Source: Mycolicibacterium xanthum (lineage in GTDB: Bacteria; Actinomycetota; Actinomycetes; Mycobacteriales; Mycobacteriaceae). From it: a stretch of DNA of 64,000 bases. A model generated the notes under the pieces. The model was not told the DNA's origin, ran no database searches, and saw nothing but the letters and a program-made list of their open reading frames with translations. Where the stretch lies: contig NZ_JAIFZS010000015.1 in assembly GCF_019710635.1 (NCBI RefSeq), positions 111,969-175,968 on the forward strand. The letters run 5' to 3'. The position numbers and the translations under genes are program-made. Position 1 is the stretch's first letter; each line of letters opens with the position of its first letter. Below are positions 30,752-39,122 of the stretch, piece by piece.

Positions 30752-31651
30752 ATGGCCGAGCGAACCGGTGCCCCGGCGGGCGTAGTCGTCACGCTGGACG
30801 GGCAGGTGCACGATCCGCACGCACCGCTGCTGCACGCCGACGACCTGGCCGCGGTGCGCGGCGACGGCGTCTTCGAGTCGCTGTTGATCCGCCACGGTCG
30901 GCCCTGCCTGCTGGAATCCCATCTGGCCCGGCTCGCGCATTCGGCGCGGATGGTCGACCTGCCGGCCCCGGACCCGGCGCGCTGGCGCTCCGCGGTGGGC
31001 CTCGCCGTCGATCGGTGGCTGGCCGACGGAGGTGACGAGGGCGTACTGCGGCTGGTGTACAGCCGGGGCCGGGAGAGCTCGCCGGGCCCGGGCACCGCCT
31101 ACGCCACCATCGGCCGGCTGCCCGCCCGGGTGGCCGACGTCCGGCGGCACGGGCTGGCCGCGCTGACGCTGGACCGCGGGCTGCCGTCGGAGGGCGTCGA
31201 CGCGATGCCCTGGCTGCTGGCGGGGGCGAAGACGCTGTCCTATGCGGTGAACATGGCGGCCCTGCGGCACGCCGAACGGCGCGGCGCCGGCGACGTCGTC
31301 TTCGTCAGCACCGACGGCCGGATCCTGGAGGGGCCGCGTTCCACCGTCGTCATCGCCACCACGTCCCCCGACACGGGCTCCACCTGCCTGCTGACACCGC
31401 CGCCGTGGTACCCGATCCTGCGGGGCACCACTCAGCAGGCACTGTTCGAGGTGGCCCGCAACAAGGGCTACGACTGTGACTATCAGGCCCTGACCCGTGA
31501 GGATCTCGTTGCCGCCGAAGGGGTTTGGCTGGTCTCGAGCATCACGCTGGCGGCCCGGGTGCACACCCTCGACGGGGCGGCGCTGCGGCCCGCGGCGCTG
31601 GCCGACGAGTTCGCCGAGTTGGTCGACGCGGCGATCCTGGCCGATCGCTGA
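30752..31651 (+). CDS. pabC: aminodeoxychorismate lyase / fold-type IV PLP aminotransferase
   Basis: 299 residues. GDGVFESLLIRHGRP, the PLP lysine in AGAKTLSYAVNM and the cofactor-phosphate segment EGPRSTVVI mark a class-IV PLP enzyme. The Rv0812 orthologue acts as aminodeoxychorismate lyase, releasing pyruvate to give p-aminobenzoate for folate synthesis. The start is leaderless (see 30738). A class-IV branched-chain or D-amino-acid aminotransferase is the alternative, but position next to ygfZ supports the folate role. Confidence 0.85.
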   Translation: MAERTGAPAGVVVTLDGQVHDPHAPLLHADDLAAVRGDGVFESLLIRHGRPCLLESHLARLAHSARMVDLPAPDPARWRSAVGLAVDRWLADGGDEGVLRLVYSRGRESSPGPGTAYATIGRLPARVADVRRHGLAALTLDRGLPSEGVDAMPWLLAGAKTLSYAVNMAALRHAERRGAGDVVFVSTDGRILEGPRSTVVIATTSPDTGSTCLLTPPPWYPILRGTTQQALFEVARNKGYDCDYQALTREDLVAAEGVWLVSSITLAARVHTLDGAALRPAALADEFAELVDAAILADR

Positions 31652-31727
31652 GAGGCTAAATCGCTTGTCGCCCTGCGAGAGCGCGAGTACGGTCGCGGGT
31701 ACACAGGGAAGGAGGTGGTCCGGCAAA

Positions 31728-31766
31728 TTGAGTGACTTGTGGACATGTGAGGTGGCTGCGAGCTAG
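31728..31766 (+). CDS. 12-residue leader ORF behind an extended Shine-Dalgarno
   Basis: AAGGAGGTGGTCC at 31709-31721 matches the 16S rRNA 3' end over 13 nt with one mismatch, an exceptionally long anti-SD pairing. Eleven nt past the GGAGGT core, TTG 31728 opens the frame MSDLWTCEVAAS ending TAG at 31766. The peptide has Trp and Cys codons. With the hairpin at 31827 and the start at 31944 it resembles a leader-peptide regulatory region, but I do not recognise the family. The gap 31652-31943 holds no longer gene. Confidence 0.4.
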   Translation: MSDLWTCEVAAS

Positions 31767-31826
31767 CAGCGCCGGGGATGCGCATGACGCACACTCGTGC
31801 GCGCTGGCGAATTCCCCGCAGTCACC

Positions 31827-31879
31827 CGGCCCCCGAGCCCCTGTGTCTTGTCCGACCAGGAACCACGGCTCGGGGGCCG
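31827..31879 (+). promoter_or_regulatory. 13-bp stem-loop in the leader of the solute-binding protein gene
   Basis: CGGCCCCCGAGCC (31827-31839) pairs perfectly with GGCTCGGGGGCCG (31867-31879) around a 27-nt loop. A smaller GCGCA/TGCGC hairpin lies at about 31776-31800. No T tract follows. Attenuator or processing signal are the likely roles. Confidence 0.45.
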
Positions 31880-31943
31880 ATCCATGTCGGAGCCCGGTCT
31901 GCTGAACCTGCCGAGTCCGTGGGTGTCTGCGATGATGCCCGCT

Positions 31944-32801
31944 ATGCACCGGGCTTCCGTCGTCGCAGGGACGGCCGTGGCCACCGTCGTCGCGGTGGCG
32001 GTCACCGCGTGCGCCGCGCCGGCACCCGAGACGGTGCCGAGCGTGGATCCGAGCAAGTGCACCAAGGAGTCGCTGGGCACCCTGTATTCCGGCATCCTCA
32101 CCTTCGGTGCCGATCAGCCGGTCTACCCGCCCTGGTACATGGGCGACGACCCGGCCAACGGCGAGGGTTTCGAGTCGGCGCTGGCGTACGCCGTCGCCGG
32201 CAAGCTGAGCTACGCGCCCGATGATGTGCGCTGGGTGCGGGTGACGTTCAACGCCGCGCTGACCCCCGGGGCCAAACCGTTCGACGCGAACCTGTCCCAG
32301 TTCTCGATCACCGACCAGCGCAGGGCCGCCGTGGACTTCTCCTCGCCGTACTTCGATGTGACGCAGGCGGTGCTGACCGTGCGGACATCGCCGGCCGCCG
32401 CGGTGCACACCCTTGCCGGGCTGGGCGCCGTCCGGCTCGGTGCTCAGGTCGGCACGACCAGCTACACCGCCGCCTCGTCGGTGGCCGGCGCCGGCGGGAT
32501 GGAGGTGTACAACACCAACGTCGACGCCAAGATGGCGTTGGTCGAGGGTCGGATCGACGCCCTGGTCGCCGACCTGCCCACGGCGTTCGCGGTGGCCAAC
32601 GAACTGCCCGACGGGGTCATCGTGGGGCAGTTCCCCACCGTCGGCGACGGCGTCGAGCAGCTCGGCATCGTGCTGGACCACGGCAGCCCGCTGACCCGGT
32701 GCGTGTCCTGGGCGGTGGACACGCTGCGCGATGACGGAACCCTGGACCGGCTGAAGAAGCGCTGGCTCGCCGATGCCGGGCGGGCGCCGGTGCTGAGTTA
32801 A
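31944..32801 (+). CDS. ABC transporter substrate-binding lipoprotein (amino-acid type, family 3)
   Basis: 285 residues from ATG 31944 (in-frame ATGs at 31932 and 31935). A short signal peptide ends in VTAC, a lipobox. The mature protein starts LTFGADQPVYPPWYMGDDPANGEGFESALAYA and continues with DFSSPYFDV and LGAQVGTTS, the pattern of family 3 periplasmic amino-acid binding proteins. No permease or ATPase gene is adjacent, so it is an orphan receptor here. Its stop shares the palindrome TTAA with the opposing gene. Confidence 0.82.
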   Translation: MHRASVVAGTAVATVVAVAVTACAAPAPETVPSVDPSKCTKESLGTLYSGILTFGADQPVYPPWYMGDDPANGEGFESALAYAVAGKLSYAPDDVRWVRVTFNAALTPGAKPFDANLSQFSITDQRRAAVDFSSPYFDVTQAVLTVRTSPAAAVHTLAGLGAVRLGAQVGTTSYTAASSVAGAGGMEVYNTNVDAKMALVEGRIDALVADLPTAFAVANELPDGVIVGQFPTVGDGVEQLGIVLDHGSPLTRCVSWAVDTLRDDGTLDRLKKRWLADAGRAPVLS

Positions 32802-33055
32802 CCGGCGCTGGGCCCGGGGGCCAGCGACGAGCAGGCCGCCATCGCCTCATGCCACGTGGCCTCATCGACACCCGGAGGTGGCCCGGGTGTCGGAGCCGGA
32901 CCGGTGGACACCCCGTGCTCGTTGAGGCAGAAGGCCAGCGACCCGTGGCCCGCACTCGGCACCGCCGACGTCGGCGGCATCTCCTCGGCGGGTCCGGAGC
33001 ACGCCACCGCGGCACCGGCGACGAGCAGCGTCGCGAACAGTCCCGGCCGGCGCAT
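32798..33055 (-). CDS. small putative secreted lipoprotein
   Basis: 85 residues. ATG 33055 overlaps the nitrobindin stop by one base (TAATG), so it is translated from the same mRNA. The N-terminus RRPGLFATLLVAGAAVACSG is a signal peptide with a possible AVAC lipobox. The mature part is Pro-rich with Cys residues in SLAFCLNEHGVST and MAACSSLAPG and lacks a named domain. Small secreted proteins with this cysteine pair occur in other mycobacteria; function unknown. Confidence 0.65.
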   Translation of the reverse strand: MRRPGLFATLLVAGAAVACSGPAEEMPPTSAVPSAGHGSLAFCLNEHGVSTGPAPTPGPPPGVDEATWHEAMAACSSLAPGPSAG

Positions 33056-33684
33056 TATCCGACGAACCTCGACAGCCGGGCCGACAGGTGCGGGACCAGC
33101 CCCCCGTCGGCGTCCACCCGCTCCTCGACGTAGGCCAGGTCGCCGCCCTCGACGATGCCGTAGAGCCGCTTGGCGCCGCCGACGAGCATGCCGGACTTGC
33201 TTCGGGCCAGCGCATCGGTCACCAACTCCCACGACGACTGGCTCAGCGGACGGCCGTAGAACAACTCGATGTAGCCCGCCGAGTGGGCCAGCAGCAGCTC
33301 GATCGCCTGGGATTCGGCGGGATCACCCGGGTCGGCGACGAACCGCCAGAACCCGGTCTCGCGCAGGTTGGGTTTGTCGTACCCGCCGGCTTCGTTGAGC
33401 CGCCAGGACCTCGACTCCCAGTTCAGGTAGTCGCTGCCGTCGTGGGACACCACGATCTGCTGGCCGAATCGGTAGTCGCCGTGGGAGCCGCGGCCCTCGC
33501 CCTCGCCACGCCACACGCCGACCAGCGGGAGCAGCGCCAGCAGCGCATCGTGCAGGTTGGCGCCTTCGCGCAGGTTGGCGGTGTCGGCGGGCAGCGGAAG
33601 GTCACCGAACACCGGGATGTTGCGTCCGGCGGTTTCCCTGGCCCGCTCGGCTGCTGCGGCGACCGCCTCGTCGCCGGAGGTCAT
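33055..33684 (-). CDS. nitrobindin-family heme beta-barrel protein (Rv0813c-like)
   Basis: 209 residues. [14 protein letters not shown] is the diagnostic GxWxGxGxG motif of bacterial nitrobindins, 10-stranded beta-barrels that bind heme b and react with NO or peroxynitrite. [15 protein letters not shown] and [10 protein letters not shown] are further strands. Rv0813c has been described as fatty-acid-binding-like and later as a nitrobindin. Start ATG 33684 overlaps the stop of a mini-ORF in the repeat array upstream and is probably coupled to it. Confidence 0.88.
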   Translation of the reverse strand: MTSGDEAVAAAAERARETAGRNIPVFGDLPLPADTANLREGANLHDALLALLPLVGVWRGEGEGRGSHGDYRFGQQIVVSHDGSDYLNWESRSWRLNEAGGYDKPNLRETGFWRFVADPGDPAESQAIELLLAHSAGYIELFYGRPLSQSSWELVTDALARSKSGMLVGGAKRLYGIVEGGDLAYVEERVDADGGLVPHLSARLSRFVG

Positions 33685-33758
33685 TGTGCTCCTCGCGTGC
33701 GCGGCGTCATTGTGCTCCTCGCGTGCGCGGGATCACCTTTCGCTCCTCGCGTGCGCGG
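33681..33758 (-). repeat. tandem repeat carrying ribosome-binding sites and coupled mini-ORFs
   Basis: A 24-bp sequence (on the minus strand CCGCGCACGCGAGGAGCACA plus ATGA) occurs at 33704-33681 and 33730-33707, with a partial third copy at 33758-33742. Each full copy contains GAGGAG and ATGA. ATG 33710 encodes MTPRTRGAQ, stopping in the ATGA of the nitrobindin start. GTG 33736 encodes VIPRTRGAQ, stopping in the ATGA of the second copy. Confidence 0.75.
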
Positions 33759-33759
33759 G

Positions 33760-33858
33760 TCACGATTCGTCGGTGACGAGGCGGTACAGCGCGTACAGCG
33801 CGAACCAGGTGATCACCACGACGGCCGCGACCAGCAGAATCTCGAAGAACAGCACCAC
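33760..33858 (-). CDS. 32-residue leaderless small membrane protein
   Basis: GTG 33858 opens a 33-codon frame ending TGA at 33760. TAGACT (33871-33866) lies exactly 7 nt upstream, an ideal leaderless promoter. The peptide VVLFFEILLVAAVVVITW, then FALYALYRLVTDES, has one transmembrane helix with a charged C-terminal tail. It is the first reading frame of an apparent operon: small protein, mini-ORFs, nitrobindin, lipoprotein. No homologue is known to me; it is too short for standard gene calling. Confidence 0.6.
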   Translation of the reverse strand: MVLFFEILLVAAVVVITWFALYALYRLVTDES

Positions 33859-33892
33859 GGCAGGAAGTCTAGCCGCCGGGCGCCGCCGAGGT

Positions 33893-34213
33893 TCAGCTGA
33901 CCTTGTACTCGTAGTCGGGGCAGAAGGCCCCGGTGGCCGCCCCGATGAAGTAGCCGGCCTGGTAGTCCGTCCAGTTGGTGACGCCGGTCAGATCGGCGAC
34001 CTCCTGCTCGAAGGTGGCCCCGTTGTCCCAGTCCTGACAGACCGCGTAGCCGGTCTCGATGACCTGGGCGGTCTTGTCCGACGGCCAGGTGATGCCGGCG
34101 CCGGAGATCACCGTGAGGAAATCGCCCTCGGGGTCCGCGATAGCCGCGGGAGCACTCACCAGAGCCATTGTGGCAAACGCCGCCACTGCGCCACACGCGA
34201 TCGTGATCTTCAT
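33893..34213 (-). CDS. DUF732 secreted protein
   Basis: 106 residues with a signal peptide (MKITIACGAVAAFATMAL to a PAAIA-DP cleavage site). The mature domain, DFLTVISGAGITWPSDKTAQ then a Cys in AVCQDW and one in AFCPDY, is DUF732, a small helical secreted family abundant in mycobacteria, with a probable disulfide between the two cysteines. Role unknown. It has its own upstream region and is separated from sseC2 by a 40-bp palindrome. Confidence 0.85.
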   Translation of the reverse strand: MKITIACGAVAAFATMALVSAPAAIADPEGDFLTVISGAGITWPSDKTAQVIETGYAVCQDWDNGATFEQEVADLTGVTNWTDYQAGYFIGAATGAFCPDYEYKVS

Positions 34214-34252
34214 CGTCGGTCCTCGGGATAACCGCGGCCAGCCGCGGGTCGG

Positions 34253-34292
34253 ATGGTGAGTTCCCGTGCTGCGCAGCGCGGGAACTCACCAT
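34253..34292. terminator. 40-bp palindrome, probable terminator of the sulfur operon
   Basis: ATGGTGAGTTCCCGTGCTGC is followed directly by its reverse complement with one mismatch in 20 positions. It lies 100 bp after the sseC2 stop and 40 bp before the DUF732 start. No T tract follows, as is usual in mycobacteria. Confidence 0.55.
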
Positions 34293-34392
34293 ATCGTCGC
34301 CGACAACAGCTAATCCTGCAGCGTTTTCACAGCAAGATCAGCCCAACGTCCACTTACGGACGCGTTAATTCCCGCCGAACCCGATTGCGGGG

Positions 34393-34695
34393 TCAGGCGA
34401 CCTTGACGTCGACCTCGTGGATTCCGGCTCCGGTCGGGGCCACCACGGCGTCGCCGTTGCCGACCTTCGACAGGGCGCGCAGCGTCCAGGTGCCGGGCGC
34501 GGCGAAGAACCGGAAGTCGCCGGTGGCCGACGCGACCACCTCGGCGGTGAACTCGTCGGAGCCGTCCAGCAGGCGCACGAACGCGCCACCGACGGCCTGA
34601 CCCGACCCGTCGACGACGCGGCCGGTGATCACCGTCTCCTTCTCCAGGTCGACGTTCGCGGGCAACCTCAGGCCTTGCTTCGGTGCAGAGCACAT
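34393..34695 (-). CDS. sseC2: SseC-like DUF1416 protein
   Basis: 100 residues starting MCSAPKQGLRLPANVDLEKE, with an Ig/transthyretin-like domain (TVITGRVVDGSGQAVGGAFVRL to ATGDFRFFAAPGTWTLRAL). It corresponds to Rv0814c sseC2, always next to the sulfurtransferase CysA2. Start ATG 34695 is one base past the cysA2 stop, so the two are coupled. The role in thiosulfate metabolism is inferred from that constant linkage. Confidence 0.9.
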   Translation of the reverse strand: MCSAPKQGLRLPANVDLEKETVITGRVVDGSGQAVGGAFVRLLDGSDEFTAEVVASATGDFRFFAAPGTWTLRALSKVGNGDAVVAPTGAGIHEVDVKVA

Positions 34696-34696
34696 A

Positions 34697-35530
34697 TCAA
34701 CTTCCCAACTCGATAGGGGCACCCACCAGGGAGCCGTATTCCGTCCAACTGCCGTCGTAGTTCTTGACGTTCTGGTGGCCCAGCAGTTCCTGCAGCACGA
34801 ACCACGTGTGTGACGAGCGCTCGCCGATCCGGCAGTACGCGATCGTCTCCTTCTCGCCGTCCAGGCCGGCCTCGGCGTACAGCTTGGCCAGGTCCTCGTC
34901 GGACTTGAAGGTGCCGTCCTCGTTGGCGGCCTTGCTCCACGGAACGTTGATGGCACCCGGCACATGTCCGGGGCGCTGGCTCTGCTCCTGCGGCAGGTGC
35001 GCGGGGGCCAGGATCTTGCCGGAGAATTCGTCGGGGGAGCGCACGTCGACCAGGTTCTTGACGCCGATCGCGGCGATCACCTCGTCGCGGAACGCGCGGA
35101 TGCCGGTGTCGGGTTCTTGGGCGGTGTAGCTGGTCTGGGGCCGCTCGACCTTGTCGGTCGACAGCGGGCGCGCGTCGAGTTCCCACTTCTTGCGGCCGCC
35201 GTCGAGCAGCTTCACGTCCCGGTGGCCGTACAGCTTGAAGTACCAGTAGGCGTAGGCGGCGAACCAGTTGTTGTTGCCGCCGTAGAGGACGACGGTGTCG
35301 TCGTTGGCGATGCCGCGCTCGGACAGCAGCTTGGAGAACTGTTGGGCGTCGACGAAGTCGCGCTTGACCTGATCCTGCAGATCGGTCTTCCAGTCCAGCT
35401 TGACCGCGCCCGGGATGTGGCCGGTGTCGTAGGCGCTGGTGTCTTCGTCGACCTCGACGAAGACGGTGTTCGGCGCGTCGAGATTGCGCTCTGCCCAGTC
35501 GGCTGTGACCAGGACGTCGGGGCGTGCCAT
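34697..35530 (-). CDS. cysA2: thiosulfate sulfurtransferase (rhodanese) CysA2
   Basis: 277 residues with two rhodanese domains. The inactive N-terminal one includes VVLYGGNNNWFAAYAYWYFK; the catalytic C-terminal one contains the active-site loop CRIGERSSHTWF. The enzyme transfers sulfane sulfur from thiosulfate to cyanide or physiological acceptors. ATG 35530 gives the family N-terminus MARPDVLVTADW. It is the third frame of an operon behind a polycysteine leader ORF, which suggests control by cysteine supply. Confidence 0.95.
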   Translation of the reverse strand: MARPDVLVTADWAERNLDAPNTVFVEVDEDTSAYDTGHIPGAVKLDWKTDLQDQVKRDFVDAQQFSKLLSERGIANDDTVVLYGGNNNWFAAYAYWYFKLYGHRDVKLLDGGRKKWELDARPLSTDKVERPQTSYTAQEPDTGIRAFRDEVIAAIGVKNLVDVRSPDEFSGKILAPAHLPQEQSQRPGHVPGAINVPWSKAANEDGTFKSDEDLAKLYAEAGLDGEKETIAYCRIGERSSHTWFVLQELLGHQNVKNYDGSWTEYGSLVGAPIELGS

Positions 35531-35568
35531 GGGTGGATCCTTTCGATTGCCGGGGTGCTGCGGGAGGG

Positions 35569-35751
35569 TCAGGAGGTGGTGCTGAAGCGGGTGGACAACG
35601 GGTGGAGCCGACAGCCCGGGCAGATGCCGAAAGCGGCGTTGAGAAGCGCCGCGACGAATGCCGGCACGACGGTGGTGACCCACGCGGCGAAACGCGGCGC
35701 GCGCACGTCGACCCGGGCGCCGGGCCGGACGGTGCTGGACATACTCGACAT
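35569..35751 (-). CDS. shortened DUF4395-like membrane protein (possible internal-deletion remnant)
   Basis: 60 residues from ATG 35751 (GGAG 7 nt upstream). It joins VDVRAPRFAAWVTTVV, resembling a DUF4395 strand/helix start, directly to AFVAALLNAAFGICPGC, the characteristic DUF4395 C-terminal end. DUF4395 proteins are normally about 140 residues with several helices and often accompany thioredoxin and rhodanese genes. The middle is missing here without a frameshift, so a reduced product may still be made. Identification is from memory of the family and moderate. Confidence 0.5.
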   Translation of the reverse strand: MSSMSSTVRPGARVDVRAPRFAAWVTTVVPAFVAALLNAAFGICPGCRLHPLSTRFSTTS

Positions 35752-35849
35752 GACTGTGCTCCTGCTGTTCAAGGAATTGCTGGCTGAACACGGCGAACCC
35801 CGACAAGGGTCGCTCGCAGAGTGCTACGCGACGAGAACGGCGCGGCTAC

Positions 35850-35942
35850 TCAGCAGCTGCAACAACAACAGAAACAACCCGCAACGCGGCACAGATCGAC
35901 TGCGCGGCGCTTGGTGAGCACAAGCTCGAGGCGGGCGGACAC
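35850..35942 (-). CDS. polycysteine leaderless short ORF, cysteine-responsive attenuator
   Basis: GTG 35942 lies exactly 7 nt after TAGGCT (35955-35950) on the minus strand, a leaderless start. The 30-residue peptide begins MSARLELVLTKRRAVDL and ends GCFCCCCSC. Cys codons cluster just before the TGA at 35850. Such polycysteine ORFs have been shown in M. smegmatis to attenuate sulfur operons: when Cys-tRNA is scarce ribosomes stall on the Cys run and the downstream genes are expressed. Here the downstream genes are the DUF4395 remnant, cysA2 and sseC2. An internal GTG at 35921 is an alternative. Confidence 0.85.
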   Translation of the reverse strand: MSARLELVLTKRRAVDLCRVAGCFCCCCSC

Positions 35943-35971
35943 GGCAGACAGCCTACCCAATGACGGGGTGA

Positions 35972-36391
35972 TCAAGCCAACAGCGGTTCCACGGCCGCCC
36001 GCAGCTCAGCGGCGCTGGGTACGCCGGACACCCGGAGGCGCTGCCTGCCGTCGGCGTCGAAGACGAACGTGGTGGGCAGCGACAGCACCGACAGCCGGCG
36101 CGCGGCGTCGGGGTCGGCATCCATGTCGATCTCCACGTGCGCCACCGCGGGCAGCTCGGCGCAGACCTGGTCGACCACCCCGCGCACGCCCGCGCACGGG
36201 CCGCACCAGATGGCGGTGAAGTGCAGGATCGTCGGCCCGGTCGTGGACAACCCCAGACCGGTGGTGTCCACCTCGATCGCTTCGGCGGCCTTGAGCAGGC
36301 CGGCCCGCAGGGTGACCAGTCTGCCGATCACGTAGGCGAAGCCCAGCGCCGCGATCAGCACCGCGGCGACGACGACCCAGGACGGGCTCAT
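35972..36391 (-). CDS. thiX: membrane-anchored thioredoxin-like protein (ThiX)
   Basis: 139 residues. A single N-terminal helix (SWVVVAAVLIAALGFAYVIG) anchors a thioredoxin fold with the redox motif WCGPC in LHFTAIWCGPCAGVR and the cis-proline LPTTFVFDADG. Corresponds to Rv0816c. ATG 36391 overlaps the lmeA stop by four bases, so it is in the lmeA transcript. The stop lies only 17 bp before the -10 of the polycysteine ORF. It likely handles disulfides on the outer face of the membrane. Confidence 0.9.
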   Translation of the reverse strand: MSPSWVVVAAVLIAALGFAYVIGRLVTLRAGLLKAAEAIEVDTTGLGLSTTGPTILHFTAIWCGPCAGVRGVVDQVCAELPAVAHVEIDMDADPDAARRLSVLSLPTTFVFDADGRQRLRVSGVPSAAELRAAVEPLLA

Positions 36392-37182
36392 GACAGCCTG
36401 AACTCGTCCAGGTCGATGGTCACTCCCTCGGTGATGCCCTCGATGATGATGTCCGAGCCGCGGGCACCCTCGCTGGTCGGTGCGACACCGAACGGCAGCT
36501 TCTGGCCCGGCAGGGTCGCGGTGAACGCCGCCAGCACCGCGGGCAGCTTCTCGTCGGGAACGGCCTGGTCTGCGGTCCCCGGGCCGGTCAGCACCCCGGT
36601 GGCGGTGAACACCAGCGTGGTCGCCTCCGGTCCGGCGACGGACAGGTCGACCGAGATGCTGACCTTCTTGTCGAAACCCGCCTTGGCCGGCGTCCCGGTG
36701 AACACCACCCCGACGTTGCTGGAGATCCCGGATTCGGTCGTGCCGCCGGTGGCGTCGTTGGTCTCCACGGTGGGCGCTTCGACGAGGAGATCGGGGATGT
36801 CCAGATAGCGGCCGAGGTGCGTCGAGTCGATGATGATCCGGCTCTCCAGCTTGCCCACCACCAGGGTGGCGTCGGGGGGGATCAGCCAGGAACCGCCCGG
36901 GTCGATCGAATGCATGGTGGCCTCCAGCGACACCTTGCCGACGACGGGGTGACCAACGCCACTGGCCTTGATCTCCACCTCGTCGTAGTGGCGGCGCATG
37001 GCCTGCGGGATGAACGGGAAGCCCAGGATCGCCACCGACGGATCCCAGCTCAGGTTCGCTGCCGTGCGAACGCTTCTGGCCAGGCGATACTCGGCGTAGA
37101 TCGCCGAGCCGAAATCGATGCCGACCGCGCCGACGACCAGCGTGACGAGGGTGGCGAGGGCACCGATGACGAGCTTGCGCAC
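36388..37182 (-). CDS. lmeA: LmeA-family phospholipid-binding protein (DUF2993)
   Basis: 264 residues from GTG 37182. An N-terminal membrane anchor (RKLVIGALATLVTLVVGAV) is followed by a DUF2993 lipid-binding domain with the repeated beta pattern (LSWDPSVAILGFPFIPQAM, EVEIKASGV). LmeA (Rv0817c) is needed for lipomannan elongation through maintenance of the mannosyltransferase MptA. CACAAT lies 6 nt before the GTG, predicting a leaderless message. It is divergent from glnR. Confidence 0.88.
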   Translation of the reverse strand: MRKLVIGALATLVTLVVGAVGIDFGSAIYAEYRLARSVRTAANLSWDPSVAILGFPFIPQAMRRHYDEVEIKASGVGHPVVGKVSLEATMHSIDPGGSWLIPPDATLVVGKLESRIIIDSTHLGRYLDIPDLLVEAPTVETNDATGGTTESGISSNVGVVFTGTPAKAGFDKKVSISVDLSVAGPEATTLVFTATGVLTGPGTADQAVPDEKLPAVLAAFTATLPGQKLPFGVAPTSEGARGSDIIIEGITEGVTIDLDEFRLS

Positions 37183-37360
37183 CCCGACATTGTGGCCCAA
37201 GCGAACCGCGGAACTAGTTCGGAGAGGCTTACCAACAGGTGGCACGCTATCGTTAGGGCACCAAAGGTCGGGTAACGGCCATGTGTCAGGCATGAATCTG
37301 GAAGGTCACCGAGCGACATCGACGTCATGGTGAGAACTCCACGGCAGTCGGAGGGCCAGT

Positions 37361-38167
37361 ATGGACTTACTCCTACTGACGGTTGATCCGCATCCGGAAT
37401 CGGTCCTGCCTTCGTTGTCGCTACTGGCTCACAACGTGCGCACCGCGCCGACCGAAGTGTCGTCGCTGCTGGAGGCCGGAACGGCGGATGTGGCGATCGT
37501 CGATGCGCGCACCGATCTGGCCGCGGCGCGCGGCCTGTGCCGGCTGCTCGGAACCACCGGAACATCGGTCCCGGTGGTGGCCGTGGTCAACGAGGGCGGC
37601 CTGGTCGCCGTCAACGTCGAGTGGGGCCTCGACGAGATCCTGTTGCCCGGCACCGGCCCGGCCGAGATCGACGCCCGGCTCCGCCTGCTCGTGGGCCGCC
37701 GCGGCGGCATGGCCAGCCAGGAGAACGTCGGAAAGATCAGCCTCGGCGAGCTCGTCATCGACGAGGGCACCTACACGGCCCGGCTGCGGGGCCGTCCGCT
37801 CGACCTGACCTACAAGGAATTCGAACTGCTGAAGTATCTGGCCCAGCATGCCGGCCGGGTGTTCACCCGGGCTCAGCTCCTCCAGGAGGTGTGGGGCTAC
37901 GACTTCTTCGGCGGTACCCGCACGGTGGACGTCCACGTGCGACGGCTGCGGGCCAAGCTCGGCACCGAGTACGAGTCGCTCATCGGGACGGTCCGCAACG
38001 TCGGATACAAGGCGGTCCGGCCGGCGCGGGGCCGCCCCCCGGCCGGCGGCGCCGATCTCGACGACGACATCGATGACGACCCCTACCAGGACGGGATCGG
38101 GGCGCTGAGCCCCGACGGGGTCGGCGAGGCCCTGGACGGTTCGTCCGCCCGAAGCGCTGCCCAGTAA
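37361..38167 (+). CDS. glnR: OmpR-type nitrogen regulator GlnR
   Basis: 268 residues; GGAGGG lies five bases before ATG 37361. An N-terminal receiver-like domain ([34 protein letters not shown]) lacks the full acidic pocket, as in other orphan GlnR proteins. The C-terminal winged helix is well conserved: [40 protein letters not shown]. GlnR controls ammonium and nitrate assimilation in mycobacteria. A low-complexity acidic tail ends the protein. Position equals Rv0818, between lmeA and mshD. Confidence 0.93.
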   Translation: MDLLLLTVDPHPESVLPSLSLLAHNVRTAPTEVSSLLEAGTADVAIVDARTDLAAARGLCRLLGTTGTSVPVVAVVNEGGLVAVNVEWGLDEILLPGTGPAEIDARLRLLVGRRGGMASQENVGKISLGELVIDEGTYTARLRGRPLDLTYKEFELLKYLAQHAGRVFTRAQLLQEVWGYDFFGGTRTVDVHVRRLRAKLGTEYESLIGTVRNVGYKAVRPARGRPPAGGADLDDDIDDDPYQDGIGALSPDGVGEALDGSSARSAAQ

Positions 38168-39076
<909 letters not shown>

Positions 39077-39122
39077 CGCCGGCGGAGGTCGGGTCGTGAC
39101 GCCATACCCGCTCACAGCCTCT

